From: Branchiostoma floridae
Taxonomy: Eukaryota; Chordata; Leptocardii; Amphioxiformes; Branchiostomatidae
Length of the DNA stretch: 55,831 nt
Direction of reading: 5' to 3'
Assembly (NCBI RefSeq): GCF_000003815.2
Contig: NC_049982.1
Span: 24,344,796 to 24,400,626, forward strand
Position numbers and translations under genes: made by a program. The notes beneath the pieces are model-generated. The model ran no database searches, had not been told where the DNA came from, and saw nothing but the letters and a program-made list of their open reading frames with translations. This document shows, in pieces, positions 1-13,900 of this stretch (positions are counted from its first letter, which is position 1; the number at the start of each line of letters is the position of its first letter).

Positions 1-1152
1 CCGATTATCCGAAGTTGGTGATCTTATGTGACCAGGGTGCATAGTAGCTTTACCGGTCACAATGCAAATATGTTATTCACGACAGTTTTGACAATACCCT
101 CAATTTCCTGTCGTGCACCTGTCGTACGATGAATGAAATACATGTAGAGACTTTCAGACAGAGAAGGGTTGCACTGGTTGCACCCCAACATGTATGTTCC
201 GACATCCCCTACCTCTAACCCCAACCCCAACCCTAACCCTTACCCTAACTCTTAACCCTTAACCCCAACCCAAACTCCAACCCCAACCCCAACCCCAAAC
301 CCAACCCCAACCCTAACCCTAACCCTAACCCCTAACCCCAACCCTACCCACCCCTGACCCTCATATATTGTCAAGCATAATTGTAACGGTGTGTCTCTGT
401 CTTGTGATTATGAAGCTTTACGTTAGGGTAGTTTTGTACAACATGTAAAGATGTTTCTTCTATGTGTACCCATACAGGCCATTCGTCCGACTGGACATGA
501 AGTCGCTGTTTGCGGAACAGAGGCCGTCCTAGACGTGAAGACTAGTACTAACTTGGCCTCAACTTGTTCACGTGCACACAGGGCTTTATTCGACATTTGA
601 CATTTTGTCGTACCGTCGGGAGAAAAAAAAGCCATCTTGCTTTTTCTTGTTCTCCCTCATCAATATTAGAAAATGACAATATGAATGTAACAGATTACAA
701 TATACTATACATAATAAATAACAACAAAATGGTAAAGGATAAGAGAATGATAGCGATAATAAATAGTGACCGCTAGAATAGCAAAATAATCACTTGGATG
801 TGAACATACATTAGATGATAAGGAAATTATATAACAAATCGATGCATGATAACTACGCAAATATCAGTAGATCGAGCAAAAAAATGCAACTTAAGAAGTG
901 TAACAGCACGAGGATAACGCTGAGAACACAGTTTAGAAAGTAAAAGAACGAAAGTAGAAAAGGAGCAAAACAATGTGAATACCGGTACCTTTCGTGAAGG
1001 TAAACAACTGCCGTCGTTCAACTACAATATGAAAAATGTAAAAAGATTGAATGAAATATAAAAATAAAACAAATATCTTTTAAGGTTAGGAAATTTCCAA
1101 CAACTACGTAATTAATCCTGTGCGAAGAGTGGATTAATGTGTCAGTGCTCGT
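1..1152. other. Gene-free 5' flank
   Basis: No coding region is supported here. Open frames are short, lack splice-compatible partners and resemble nothing I recognise. The segment contains the telomere-like tract described separately and AT-rich sequence running up to the assembly gap. Confidence 0.6.
208..360. repeat. Degenerate telomere-like (CCCTAA)n / CCCCAA tract
   Basis: About 150 bases of irregular CCCTAA, CCCCAA and CTTAACC units on the plus strand, i.e. TTAGGG-like on the minus strand. Array purity is low, with many CCCCAA variants, and unique sequence lies on both sides, so it reads as an interstitial telomere-like repeat rather than a chromosome end. Confidence 0.75.
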
Positions 1153-1758
1153 NNNNNNNNNNNNNNNNNNNNNNNNNNNNNNNNNNNNNNNNNNNNNNNN
1201 NNNNNNNNNNNNNNNNNNNNNNNNNNNNNNNNNNNNNNNNNNNNNNNNNNNNNNNNNNNNNNNNNNNNNNNNNNNNNNNNNNNNNNNNNNNNNNNNNNNN
1301 NNNNNNNNNNNNNNNNNNNNNNNNNNNNNNNNNNNNNNNNNNNNNNNNNNNNNNNNNNNNNNNNNNNNNNNNNNNNNNNNNNNNNNNNNNNNNNNNNNNN
1401 NNNNNNNNNNNNNNNNNNNNNNNNNNNNNNNNNNNNNNNNNNNNNNNNNNNNNNNNNNNNNNNNNNNNNNNNNNNNNNNNNNNNNNNNNNNNNNNNNNNN
1501 NNNNNNNNNNNNNNNNNNNNNNNNNNNNNNNNNNNNNNNNNNNNNNNNNNNNNNNNNNNNNNNNNNNNNNNNNNNNNNNNNNNNNNNNNNNNNNNNNNNN
1601 NNNNNNNNNNNNNNNNNNNNNNNNNNNNNNNNNNNNNNNNNNNNNNNNNNNNNNNNNNNNNNNNNNNNNNNNNNNNNNNNNNNNNNNNNNNNNNNNNNNN
1701 NNNNNNNNNNNNNNNNNNNNNNNNNNNNNNNNNNNNNNNNNNNNNNNNNNNNNNNNNN
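1153..1758. other. Assembly gap (N run)
   Basis: 606 consecutive N bases. Nothing can be inferred inside it; it sits about 170 bases upstream of the XPO7 start codon and may hide promoter or 5' UTR sequence. Confidence 1.
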
Positions 1759-1898
1759 CCTTTAAAATTTTCAACCAGACACAACACGTCTTATGATAAA
1801 AATCAGTAGGTAAGGGTTATTTTTGATAAGCAGATATACAAAATAAAGGGCAAAAATGCTAAAATCATTAAACTTTTTCTTTCACGAGAGCGTATTCT

Positions 1899-1910
1899 GG
1901 CGCATGCGCG
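1899..1910 (+). promoter_or_regulatory. NRF-1-like palindrome in XPO7 promoter
   Basis: GGCGCATGCGCG matches the NRF-1 consensus core GCGCATGCGC exactly. It lies 21 bases upstream of the XPO7 ATG, as is common at broad, TATA-less housekeeping promoters. That it works as a promoter element is inferred from motif and position. Confidence 0.6.
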
Positions 1911-1926
1911 GTCCTGTCAGTGAAGA

Positions 1927-1938
1927 CAATATGGCGGA
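1927..1938 (+). promoter_or_regulatory. YY1/TISU-like element on the XPO7 start codon
   Basis: CAATATGGCGGA overlaps the initiator codon and fits the YY1 core ATGGCGG. It differs from the TISU consensus SAASATGGCGGC at two positions. Such elements accompany very short 5' UTRs in housekeeping genes, so transcription may start only slightly upstream; that step is inference. Confidence 0.45.
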
Positions 1939-4900
1939 CGAACAGGTTGGTAGCTTGTTTACTGTTTTTGTCGAGAGTTTTTACAACAAAATACCTCAAT
2001 TGTGTCCAACAATAACCCATCGGTTAGGTAGGCTGTAACATCAAGCACGTCTGGGGCCAAAAATTTAAGATTGTCGTTTCGGATTGTTGGCAGAAACGGC
2101 GTAGGAATCGTCAGCGTTCCGAGCTGCATGCATGACGCTTTGGTTTGGAGCCAGAGCCAAAAAATTATCATCCAAAAAACCTCGCTAACTCTACAATTAG
2201 CTATGAAATGCAGCTAAATGGTGTTGGTTTACATAATGTCGAGAAATCCCAGAGCTACATTATTTGTCTGTTGCTGTGAAATTGTACCTGTGTGTTGATG
2301 ATTTGTAGGTTGTTGTTTTGGCTTTTGCTTCTAACACTAGACAGGGAACTGAAACGGCCACAAATTTTTGGTTAGTCGTTCTCCTTGTTTCATTCAAACA
2401 CCACTGTCACAATTTTTTTTCGGCAGTGTTCGCGTGTGCATTTGGGTTTTTTAAGCATCTTACCCCAAAGCAAGAATCCTCTATGAATTTGGTTATGCTA
2501 AATTTTGGCACTAGTTTGGCTAAGGTCTTGATCACACAAAGAAATACCTCGGTGATGAAATTTTGCACCCCCCCTGGTGACTTTCTGTTGCACTGCCGTA
2601 GAACTTTCACTTTTTTTTTGTGGTGTGCCTTTTCCTACATGCATATTTCACTGATGAGAATTTCACCACTGTACTAGTAGAGAAAAACCACAAGCAGTTG
2701 TTACGATAAACGGCTGAATACAATAAAATGTCAAGAAATTTTATGCCCAGCACAATATTATGTTAATTGCATGTCCTATTAACAGTCCTTATGACTTATG
2801 TTGACTGTTATGAAGTATGTAGTCTGCGCATCAATATTAATGTTATATTGTCTAAGTTACAAGTTGTAGAGATGGTTTGTTAAAGCATCTTCACTGTTAG
2901 TGTTACACCATCTTCACTGTTATGCAACATCTCTAAGTACTGGTTGTAACACCCTGTATTAATGTATTCTGATCAATGTTAACCATACATTACTGATATA
3001 GAATAAAGTTTAGATTTAGTTTAGTTTATGTTTTACATGATCCAAATCAGCATACATCATCAGCTAACGGCCAACATGCCAAAATACAAACAAATGCATC
3101 AAAATTCAAATGGAACTTGAGATACTGCTACAAACACACAAACCTAGACTCGCATAGGAGGTGGGTCTCCTTCATGGAGGTTAACAGTTCAGGCTATGAA
3201 TGATTTTATTGCTCAACAATCGCACAGGGTACAATAATACTAAAGCTTGTATTGCAAGCAGGGAAGAACAATGGCTTCTGACTATTTTCAGACAGCTTCT
3301 CTACATCCATTCGAAATGTCTGACAACTTGCAGATATGTACAAAACATGTAGGTACTTAAAAGAAAGAAACGATTTTGAGCTCTATACCAGTAGAGCTGT
3401 AGTCTAGACATGGTAGTTGTCAACCACCATGTATTTATGACTAGATTTGTTTCTATTGCCTCAAGGCATAACATTAACGTACCAGTTTGTATTCATAAGC
3501 TTCATCTGGGCTTGTTAATCCACCTACGCAAATGGCATGACTACAACATGCTCGGGCTCGCTTCACAAACCCCAAAACATGGTATTATCCTAGGGGTCTA
3601 TGAAATGGGTATATGAAGTACTAGTATGGATTAAATTTGGGTTAGAAAATCCTTTGTAAGGGTTAGAAAATCCTAAGTAAGAGGCACCTAGGCGCTAGCA
3701 CTGTATTGTGTGGTGTAAGAATATTATAATTAGCTTTGACATTTGAGACTTCATGATAAAGGTTGTGCCTCATTACGTGTTGACTTTCTTGGAAAGTGAG
3801 CTGCACATTATTTGACCTACGTAGAATGGAAATTAGCATCAAAACCCAATACGCTGACAGGGATCTTTTGTTTTTGAATATTTTGTAGGTTGTACACCCT
3901 TGACTTTAACATCCGCTTTTTTTCCTATTTCTCAATTGCTCTCTACTGTATCATTTTGCTGTGGCAAAGCAGGTCATCTTGTGATTTTTAACTATTCGAA
4001 ATCTGCATTGGGTGAATATCTATACTGCGTTGTACTACCTTAACATTCCATCCCATGGACTGCAACCTCTTCTGGATTGCAGCAGCCAAGTCGGAGAAGC
4101 GACAAAAGCAAGGACTGAATCCCTTGACCTCTATAGACTCACCGTCTAGAGGTAGGGTTGCTTACCACCACACCAAGCAGGCTACCTTTTTTGGCGACGC
4201 CTCAGGTGCGAGCCAAATGGCATATTATTAACTGTATTTTTTGTCTCTTATGTAGGATCTGGCCAGTTTGGAGGTGCTGTGTAAACAGCTGTATGAGACC
4301 ACCAATGCCTCCGAGCGACAGGAGGCTGAGAAAGCCCTGTTGAACTTCACCAATGCTCCAAACTGTCTGAGCAAGTGTCAACTACTGCTGGAAAGAGGCA
4401 CGGTCCGTATGGCCAAACTTTTCTCTCACTATCATTTTCATTCAGTTTGCTAATAAGAATGTCATTCCCTTTGTCTCATAGAAATGTGATTGGGACAAAA
4501 CTTTCACCACCCCAAAATTTCAAAATTCATGATATGACATTGATAAAAATGTGAACGATTTTCAATTGACATTTAGAAACATGGGCTCCTAACAGTTTTG
4601 GGGACTAGAAAAAATTAAATCTGGAGACTGCGCTGGGCAGGACTTTTGATAACTTTCTACAGACCTACATCTAACTTAGAATGTAACTTGTGTATCTTAT
4701 ACGAAGCAGGGTAGCCAACCTTGATTGGAAATTGGAGGTATTCTGCTTTGTGTATCAAAGTTTGTTATGACTTTTGTATCTCACATTACCTCAGACTACA
4801 GAACTCCAAGAACTCGAACTCCAAGAAGTCCACATAGAATGGTAGAAGTATTTTTTATGTAACACAGCAAAGAATCTGGAGTAACTGTGATGTGCATGTT

Positions 4901-7900
4901 GCTTGTCCAATGACAAGACTATTTGTGTAATGTTATGACTGTGTTTTATGTTACTCCTGTAGTCTGGATATGCCCAGCTGTTAGCTGCCTCCTCCCTTAC
5001 CAAGCTGGTGTCCAGGAACTCTGCAGGTTTACCACTGGAGCAGAGGATTGACATCAGTATGTATACACTTGTACCAATTGCAAGTCTATCTGTTTTAGTA
5101 TCATGATGTTATTCTTGTTGTTGTCCTTGTAGTTTCTAGTGGCAATTTTCCCTGCTGTTACACTAGCAGGGTATATTTTTTCAGGGAGGGTTTGGTGGCC
5201 TTCCCCTTATACGTGCTTGAGGCACCTCTTCGAACACGGGTCCTGCATTTTATGTCTCTTCTGATGGACTAGTGCAGCCCCAATGGAGTTGATGATTACC
5301 CCGTGACCGTAATGTTAAAACAAAATTGTGGTGGATTTGAAGGGATCTACAAGTTAATGATCTGCCCCGAGGTGTTAATAGTGACAAAGTATTGTGTATG
5401 ACCTACATATCTAACCACCAAATAAACCAGAGTAAGTGAAGCAAAAGGTGTTTTATAAGGTGGTCATAAGACACTGACCAGGAATACCTGTTTTTTTTGT
5501 GCACTATGTAGTCCTTTCCAACATTTACCTTTTTTTCTATTAGGAAATTATGTCCTGAACTACTTAGCTACAAGACCAAAGTTGGCCAACTTTGTCACGC
5601 AGGCTCTGATTTTGGTAAGTATTTATTGTGATAATTTATAGTTTTTTTTCAGGAAAATAGAGTTTGAGCGATCAAGCAGTTGGAGATCTCCGGCTTTAAA
5701 AAAATAGAAATCTTGGCCAGATGGATAGCTTTTAAAGTCTGTGGCCATATGGTTAGCATTTGGCAAAATATTTTTTAGAAAAAAAAAAAAAGATTCATAA
5801 AAATATCTATTAGAGAATATTGATAATGATAAACATATGATGTTAAAGTTATAAGCATATCTTTGCTTGAAGAGTTCTCATCTTTTTAGGTACATTCACT
5901 CATGATTCAGAATTGTCCAACAAGACCTTTCATGGGAATTGATAAAATCTGGTCTATTTGGACAGATGGTCACTTTGACCCGATTCTTATATAATGCTTG
6001 TTTCATAATTCAATGTGTGAAAACTACTAGTATCTTAGGGACCACCAAAATGTGATCATATTAATCGTACTGTACGATATAGCTGTTCACTTGTACAGTT
6101 TTAACTTGATGTACATGTATGACTCAAAATATGTTTTCTTTTTTCAGTTATATGCCCGCATCACAAAGTTGGGCTGGTTTGACTCGGAAAAGGAGGAATT
6201 CATCTTTAGGAATGTGATCGACGAAGTGACAAAATTGTTACAGGTAACGACAACTGGAAAGAAATATGTCTGTGGTTGATGTAATGTTGTCTATTGATAT
6301 TACATCGAAGTGTTAGAGTGGTATGATACTGATATTGCTAAAAGAAGATGTTACATTATGTTATCAAATTTCAAGGAAGCTATCAGGAAAGTCGATATTA
6401 TTGTGCCATTGTATGTATTTAAAGGTGCTGAATATAATAATTTTTGCAAAATTGAAAATAGATTGGGTAATGATCATAATATTTTTAAGTTATTGATATT
6501 TGCAGACACATTTTATCACATCTGCATCATTATTTCATATTTCTTGCTTTTACAAACAAACTGAGTCAAAAACAAACAACAGAAATTTTTGGTGGTACCA
6601 AGAACAACCTTGACTTACTCTATATGTAAACAAACAACATTGTCTGAATCTTACATGGACCATCTTTAAGAGAATTACTCTCTCCCTGTTTAAGGGCTCT
6701 GTTGAGCACTGTATCATTGGGGTTCAAATCCTGGCTGAGCTGACCAATGAGATGAACCAGCCAGACACAAGTAGGCCACTCACCAAACACAGAAAGGTAA
6801 GAGTACTTCTCTATCAATCCTGGACTGTTGCAGAATTAGTACTTTTATAGACTGGTATTTATACAGGTATTCTATTCAAGCCCTGGTTTGATCCTCCAAT
6901 CGTTTCCATTGTTGAAAACTAGTCTATTATTATTACATCATAAACACTTTAACCATTGCATCATGATTATACTGAAGCTACAGTGACAATTGTTTTTCTT
7001 TTTAAAATCCGTAATATCTTATGGCCGCCTCTTGCAACCCCAATTTTTTTTAGAAAAGAAGATGTTTGGATGCTTATGTTAACATTGTTTCTTGTGTAAT
7101 GCCCCCCTCCCCAGGTTGCGTCATCTTTTCGTGACACGATGCTATATGATATATTCACTCTGTCCTGTACACTGTTGAGACAGGTGGGTATACTTTACAG
7201 CATATACCCATAGATTACAGAATGATGATTTTTAATGTTTCTAGAATGGAGTTGGGTTTATGCCTGTGTGAAATACCCAGACTGAGTAAGATGAAAAAGG
7301 AATTGCACTATGAGGAGATTTTGGAAATTCATAATCATAACAAACTGTGGCATCATTGTGAAGGATGATATTTCAATGATAATTGATACAGTGTGATTAG
7401 ACTAGGTACAGGTGTAAGGTAATGCTTTTAATTAGATAATTGAACTTGGGAAAGTCCAGTTATCATCGTTTTTATTAGGATTTATATTTGCATTCCTGTG
7501 TTTTTTTTGTTTCATATCATTTCACTTTTCTTCCTTCAGTCTGTAGTTGTAGAAATAATGCTGTAGGAACGCATGGTAGTTTATTCATTGCTCGATATAA
7601 TTTTATTTTGTTTGCACTAAAAAGATTTCTTTTCAAACTGAAGATGGTTCATGTTTTGTCTTTCAGGCTTCTGGGAAGAACCTTAATTTCCAGGATGAGA
7701 ACCAGGTAGTAAGTCGTGCAGATCTATTGTTTGTTTGTTTGTTTGTTTGTTTACTTTAAGCCTTTATTCATGAAGCTCAGATCGGCCTACTGGCCGCTTT
7801 TTATTGAGGCCATAAAGGGAAGAGGTAAGAGCCAGTCTTTTGACAAAGGTACAGATTACATAATTGATGTTGTAATAAATCCATTGTGTCAGATTGCAGG

Positions 7901-10900
7901 GTAACTTCACAGATCTTTCATGTATGATTGTAATTGTGCTACAAGAGTGATATTTCTTTGCTGGAAAGCAGTAGAAGCAGGCAGTAATTGTAAGTGAAGC
8001 ATGGACACATTAAGTACTAAAAGTAAAATACAAGTAGGCTTTATAGCATTACAGCTAAACACCCGCACATTAATCCCCATTTATATATGGATTCACCTCT
8101 GAGGTGTTGCCAAAAAATGCACAACTAAGGTAACAAACATGGCAAAGTTTACCTTGTACCTAACCATGTTCCACATTTCTCCCAGCATTCCTTGATGACC
8201 CAGCTGCTGCGGCTGGCGCACAGCTGTCTGACCTTCGACTTTATCGGAACGTCCACGGACGAGTCCTCGGACGACCTCTGCACCGTCCAGATTCCGACCA
8301 ATTGGAGAACAGGTCAGGGGCCCAGCACCGACTACATGTATATCTCCACCGTATGTGACGGCAGTCAGTATAGTCCGCAGGTCATGTGTCCCAAATACTG
8401 GCGCCCTGGCAAGTAGTGATTTGTTGTTAGAAAGCTGTGACCTGTTGAGTGTTGGTACCTTTGGGCCTCTGTAGTAGCTTGCCACTCTTTTCTACTGAAG
8501 TCTTTCCATGTAGTGTGAGTACCATTTTTTGTTATATCATTTCATTTTTCTCTAATGTGAACTCACTCTGACGTTGTTGGACTCGGTTCTGATAAAAGTG
8601 ATAGAGACAAGGTTGTATACTGTAAATCAAGAAATAATAGCGATGGTTTTGAGGTAGCCTCTCCACTGCAAAATTGTCACATTTTTCTCAGATTTGTTCC
8701 TTAATGCACTCTGTGTGCAACGTAAGATTTGGTACACGTAGATGCATCATTTTCCCCCTACCAACCTGAAATTCAGTCTCTGTGAACTTAGAGTCTATGT
8801 TTCATTGCTGTGAAAAGAAAAATTAAGTTGTGAGTTGGATGTCCATGTAGCTCATTTGGACACAACCTCATAGTCAAGCTTGTAGTTCCAATTAGTTAGT
8901 AACCGGGTAACCCAAATTCAATCCGAGGTAAGGCATCTTGGTTGGGTCTTTCAGAAGGGACGTAAAGTGGGGGTCCTGTGTTGGAGGGGAAGGGCTAGCA
9001 ACCTCTGCCTTTAAAAATACATTGTATATCCTCGCTACTAAAACAGCAAGGAAACTTGCTGTCCTATATGTGCCAATGGGCACAATAAAGGTGCTGAATG
9101 AACTAAAACTGTGAGTAAATGCTAGGTCTGCTTTTGATTGCTTGTATCACTTTTGTCATTTCTCTTCTTGTCCATCATAGTAAACCATATCAAGTCACTG
9201 TCATGGCTACAAACCACATGTTACGTAACAGGTTTGGCGGTGCTGCCAGTGCTTGAAAGTTCATTATCTGTGTTCCACTTGGTAAAAATAAGTCTGAAGC
9301 AAAATTGAACTGTTACAGTTACTGAAATTTTCAACTGTCCAACTCCTGTCTTTGTCAAGGAATTATAAAGTTGACGGTGCTTCTAATGATTCTCTTCTCT
9401 TTATGGTGCCTCTTCTTCTCTTCAACTTCTGTGTCACATTGCTGGGCAATTTTAAAGATTATTTGGTTATTGATTTCATTTGCATATAGTTGCTGGAGGT
9501 ACAGGGTTGTAGAACTTTACATAGTTAATATGTGTATGCAGCGTGTGATCATTTTCTGGACATTTTGATATTGCCATGGATGAGATACTGGATAATGTAA
9601 AAGAACACTTCAACTTGTAGTGAAGATGGCTGCATATGGTTATAACGTGGAATATTGTTGGTCTGCAAATATCAGCTTAATATACTTAATATACTTAATA
9701 TACATGCATTACCATAAATTATGTTACACACTGAACAGTGGAATTTTTGACAGACTAACAGAGTTCAATAGTTGAATCCAGACCATTGAAAATAGCAAAA
9801 GTTTTTTTTTTGAAAATATTTTACCTTTTTTGTAAACAAGAAAGTATCAAATTATACTGTTTGAGGCAGTTTTGATTCTGATGCTAATTTGCTACTGAGT
9901 GACTTTTCTTTTTCTTTTCTTACAGTATTTCTTGACCTTTCAACTGTGACCTTATTCTTTGACCTGTATGAGACGTTACCACCCTCACTGTCCCCGCTGG
10001 TAAGTACAGTAAGTTTGTATCTTTCCATTTTTCAATGTAAATACCTTGTAATTTTTAAAAACTTAATGTGTTATTTTCAAGGTCTTCTGAAACAACAGAG
10101 CCATAGATCTTGTTTTATTGCTTTCATGAGTCTCTATTAATTAATGTTTTGGTCCTGATAATGCACAAAAATTGTCAGGAACAAAATAGACAATTTTTAC
10201 TGTTGGGTAACCAAATATTTTTTTGCCAGAAAATGTTTTTTTTTTTTACATCATCCATAAAATAAACATAAGATTATTACCCATTTTGAGAGTCCTGGAA
10301 CAGTGGTAATGACGTTTTTTATGATGATGAATATTTTTGCATAATTGATAGGCTTAAGCCTATGCATGCAAATTGCCCTCACCGCTCTTTATCAAGAGTT
10401 TTCATCTAGTGTATGACTGCATTTAGTAAACTATATGAACCTGGTGATGATTTGACAGTTTCCTAACTTGAAAGTTGAAGGACATTTTTACATTCTTCTT
10501 TTCAGTCCATCTCATGCCTGGTGCAGATAGCCTCTGTCAGGAGATCCCTGTTCAACAATGCAGAAAGGGCAAAGTTCCTTTCTCACCTGGTGCAGGGGGT
10601 TAAAAGGGTCCTCACCAACCCTCAGGTACAGTACTTAGTCTTATCTTCAAATCTACAATAATTGGCAACTGAGAACTTGTGCACTCTGTCCTCTGTAACT
10701 GTATGGTAAGGGCAAGGAAAGAATGTTTTGTTTTGAGTTACCTAACTGATCCTAGCAAAAATCTACCGATCCTAGCCTTTTTTTTGTATGTGGAAACTTC
10801 CTGCATTTTGAGGTGCAAATATTTGCAGAATTTTGCGCTTGTCAGAAAATCTTGCCTAAAAGTAGGGGGTCCAATTTCTTTTCAGTGTGGCCAACGGATG

Positions 10901-13900
10901 CCTGGGCTCATTCCTGGCTAAAAGCCTGTTTTACACTCTGTTAATAAATAAAGACTGATAAGTTGATGTGCTGTAAAAAAAAGGAAAAAAAAATCTTTAC
11001 CTACCAACCTAATATTTTGTCTTGACCATAATGGTAAATAAATTACTGATTTAGTGATGCAAGGGCCAAGTCGTATTTAGATGGGGACTGATACCGCACT
11101 TTTCTTTTGGGCAGTGATCAGAGCATACTCCTACTAGATCTAGAATACAATGCGGGATGTCAAAAAGCAATAAACTGTACCATATGTCAATCATGATAAT
11201 GTTTTTTCTCACAGGGTTTGTCGGAGCCAAGCAACTACCACGAGTTCTGCAGACTCCTGGCCAGGCTGAAGTCTAACTACCAACTGGGGGAGCTGGTCAA
11301 GGTGGACAACTACCCAGAAATCATTGCTCTCATAGCAAAGTTCACAGTGGAGAGTTTACAGGTAAATGGTCAAAGGTCATATGTATCTCTCACGGCAGGG
11401 CGTTGTCGCTCTCTCGGAGGAACCCCTCCCTTGACCCGCTCCTGTCTCTTCTGCATCTCGCAGTCTGTGGCCAGGTAGGGCCTAGATGCTTCTGCAAGCT
11501 GTATCCATCTGGTGCACTGCCGCCATCTTCGCCTTCTCGTTTCTGTCGGAGTCCACCCCGTGACCCGTAGTGTCCACCTGTTATCCTGTAGCCTCGCTAC
11601 ATGTCGTGCCCAGCAGTGTTTAACTGTGTTAACTGCTGTAGTACTAGGTAGATTCTGAAGGTTTGGATGAGATAGGACACACCAATTTAGATTCTTCAGG
11701 TATTCAGCTTTGTATTTCAGGTATGTCAAAGGTGAAGGCTTGTAAACAGTTCTTTTCTAGACCATACATGCATCCAGTATTTGTTTATACTGCTGCCTGA
11801 CGCAGGGGTAGGCAGCAGTCAACTAGTCTTCATACCAAGCTTCCAACCATCTCTGTCCTGCGGGTTCACCCTAGTTAGACCACACATTTCAATGTCTCTG
11901 CTAACACATTCTATCCAGAATTTCCTTGGTCTACCACGACCTCTGTTGCCTGATAATTTTAGTTTGGTGATGGTCACTTTTACTTGCCCTGGCTAGTGGA
12001 CTTGCCCAACCATGTGACCTTTGTTTTTCTCCAGATGTGGCAGTTTGCCCCCAACAGTGTGCACTACCTGTTGAGCCTGTGGCAGCGTATGGTGGCATCT
12101 GTTCCGTACGTGAAGGCCACGGAGCCACACCTACTGGAGACCTACACACCCGAGGTCACCAAGGCTTACATTACATCTAGACTGGAGTCTGTTCACTTAG
12201 TCATGAGGTAAGGAATGGTGTCATCATTGATTATCTCATTCAGAGCTGTCTCTGGCTTTAAGTTTTTGTTCGAAACTACCTGTTGTTTGGGAGCCTAATT
12301 TTCGTAACTGTTGCAAATTGAGGGCACAAACAAATGTCCTTTCTTTCTTTATAAATTTGTTTATGCAGTTGCTTCATCAACTAAAGATATTGCAAAACCC
12401 TTTATTTTCACTGTGTCACCAAATTCATGTGCTATAAACCTAGCTATTCTACAATATGCTTTTTTTGTCCTCGTCCAGGATCAATAATTTGTTTGTATTT
12501 CATCTCTATTGTTTTTACCTCACGAGGAAGAAAAAATCTCCTAAAATGTAATTGATTGAGAATGTTCTTACCAAAGCAATTTCTTGAATCTGAATGTTTC
12601 CAGGGATGGGTTTGAAGACCCCTTAGAAGACACAGGGTCCATACAGCAACAACTAGATCAGGTAACAGATACTATTAGGCTCACTAGTGCACAGTTTTTA
12701 TTGTCTCTTTCATTTGAACTAAATACAAGTATGGAGAGAGATATGATGATGACTGGTGAAACTAATTGATTGAAAACTACACTGTGTAGTCCATTTCTGA
12801 ATTGAATGCTAAGACAAATGTTTTTAGTAGCACACTTTCCCCATCTCGGTGTATGATCATACAATATTTTGGTTTGCTCAGGGAAAAAATATATTCTGTA
12901 GCCCAGTTACCATCCTCCCTAGTTGAAATTTTCTCTCCTACTATACATGCAGTATGCCCAAACTCTCCAAAATCTATCAGTAAGAGCTTTCAGAATGACA
13001 ACTGTAGATAACTATAAAGACAACTGTAGATCTTGTTCTCAGTTTGGACCACCTTTCTCCCAAGTGGCACTGTACAAATCTAGTGGGGGAAAAGAGTGTG
13101 TATATATGTGTGTGTGTGTTTGTGTGTGTGTGCAAAGAAGATTTGTTTGGATACAAATTGTATGTGACTGAGATACTGAGATGTACAATGTATATCTTGT
13201 TGCCCTCCCAGCTATCCACAATAGGCAGGTGTGAGTATGAGAAAACGTGTACACTGCTGATCCAGCTGTTCGACGAGTCAGCGCAGGCCTACCAGAGACT
13301 CATCCAGACTCCCGCACCAAACGGCACAGACTTAGCAATCCAGGAGGGTAAGGGAACAAATTTTCATTTATAGATAATCAATTCCTAATTGCTCTCGGAT
13401 TTTTGCCCAAAAAGATTGGGGCAAGAAGACATTCAAAAGAAAATGAGAAACAAAACAGATGATGGTATTCTATGAAACAAGAAATTTTCAGTTCTTACAA
13501 TTAGATGTCAGAGTAGTGTGTCATGTTTGCATGACTGCCACTGAAGGTTGGTTTGTTTTGTCTCAATAATATCTTAACAAATATAAAGGGATGCTTTTGA
13601 CAGATTTCGATAGTCTGGGGTTATTAACAAATCTATACTTAGTATTGTTAATAACAATAGTCTATTGTCTCTCCTTGATCCAGGTCGCCTGACATGGCTG
13701 GTGTACATCATAGGGGCTGTTATTGGTGGACGGGTGTCCTTTGCAAGCTGTGACGAGCATGATGCCCTGGATGGAGAACTTGTCTGCAGGTACATGGTTT
13801 GTTTGACGTGGTGCACATGTACTAAGGGATAGGGTACTGATGTGTTGTGTATGATAAGGCACATTCTAGAGTGTTTCCATATTATTCATGATAAAAAGAA

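Noticed and set aside
208-360. True chromosome end
   Set aside because: Repeats are degenerate, short and followed by unique sequence on both sides.
1134-1796. Long open frames crossing the N run on both strands
   Set aside because: They exist only because N codons are read through; almost no real sequence supports them.
8093-8485. 130-residue minus-strand frame at 8.1-8.5 kb
   Set aside because: Opposite-strand shadow of XPO7 exon 9 and its flanks.
11781-12000. Open frame just before XPO7 exon 13
   Set aside because: Looks like repeat-derived sequence in either orientation, but I could not tie it to a protein family or splice it to XPO7.
13039-13254. His/Thr-rich open frames around 13.1 kb
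   Set aside because: Product of the TG/CA microsatellite in XPO7 intron 14.
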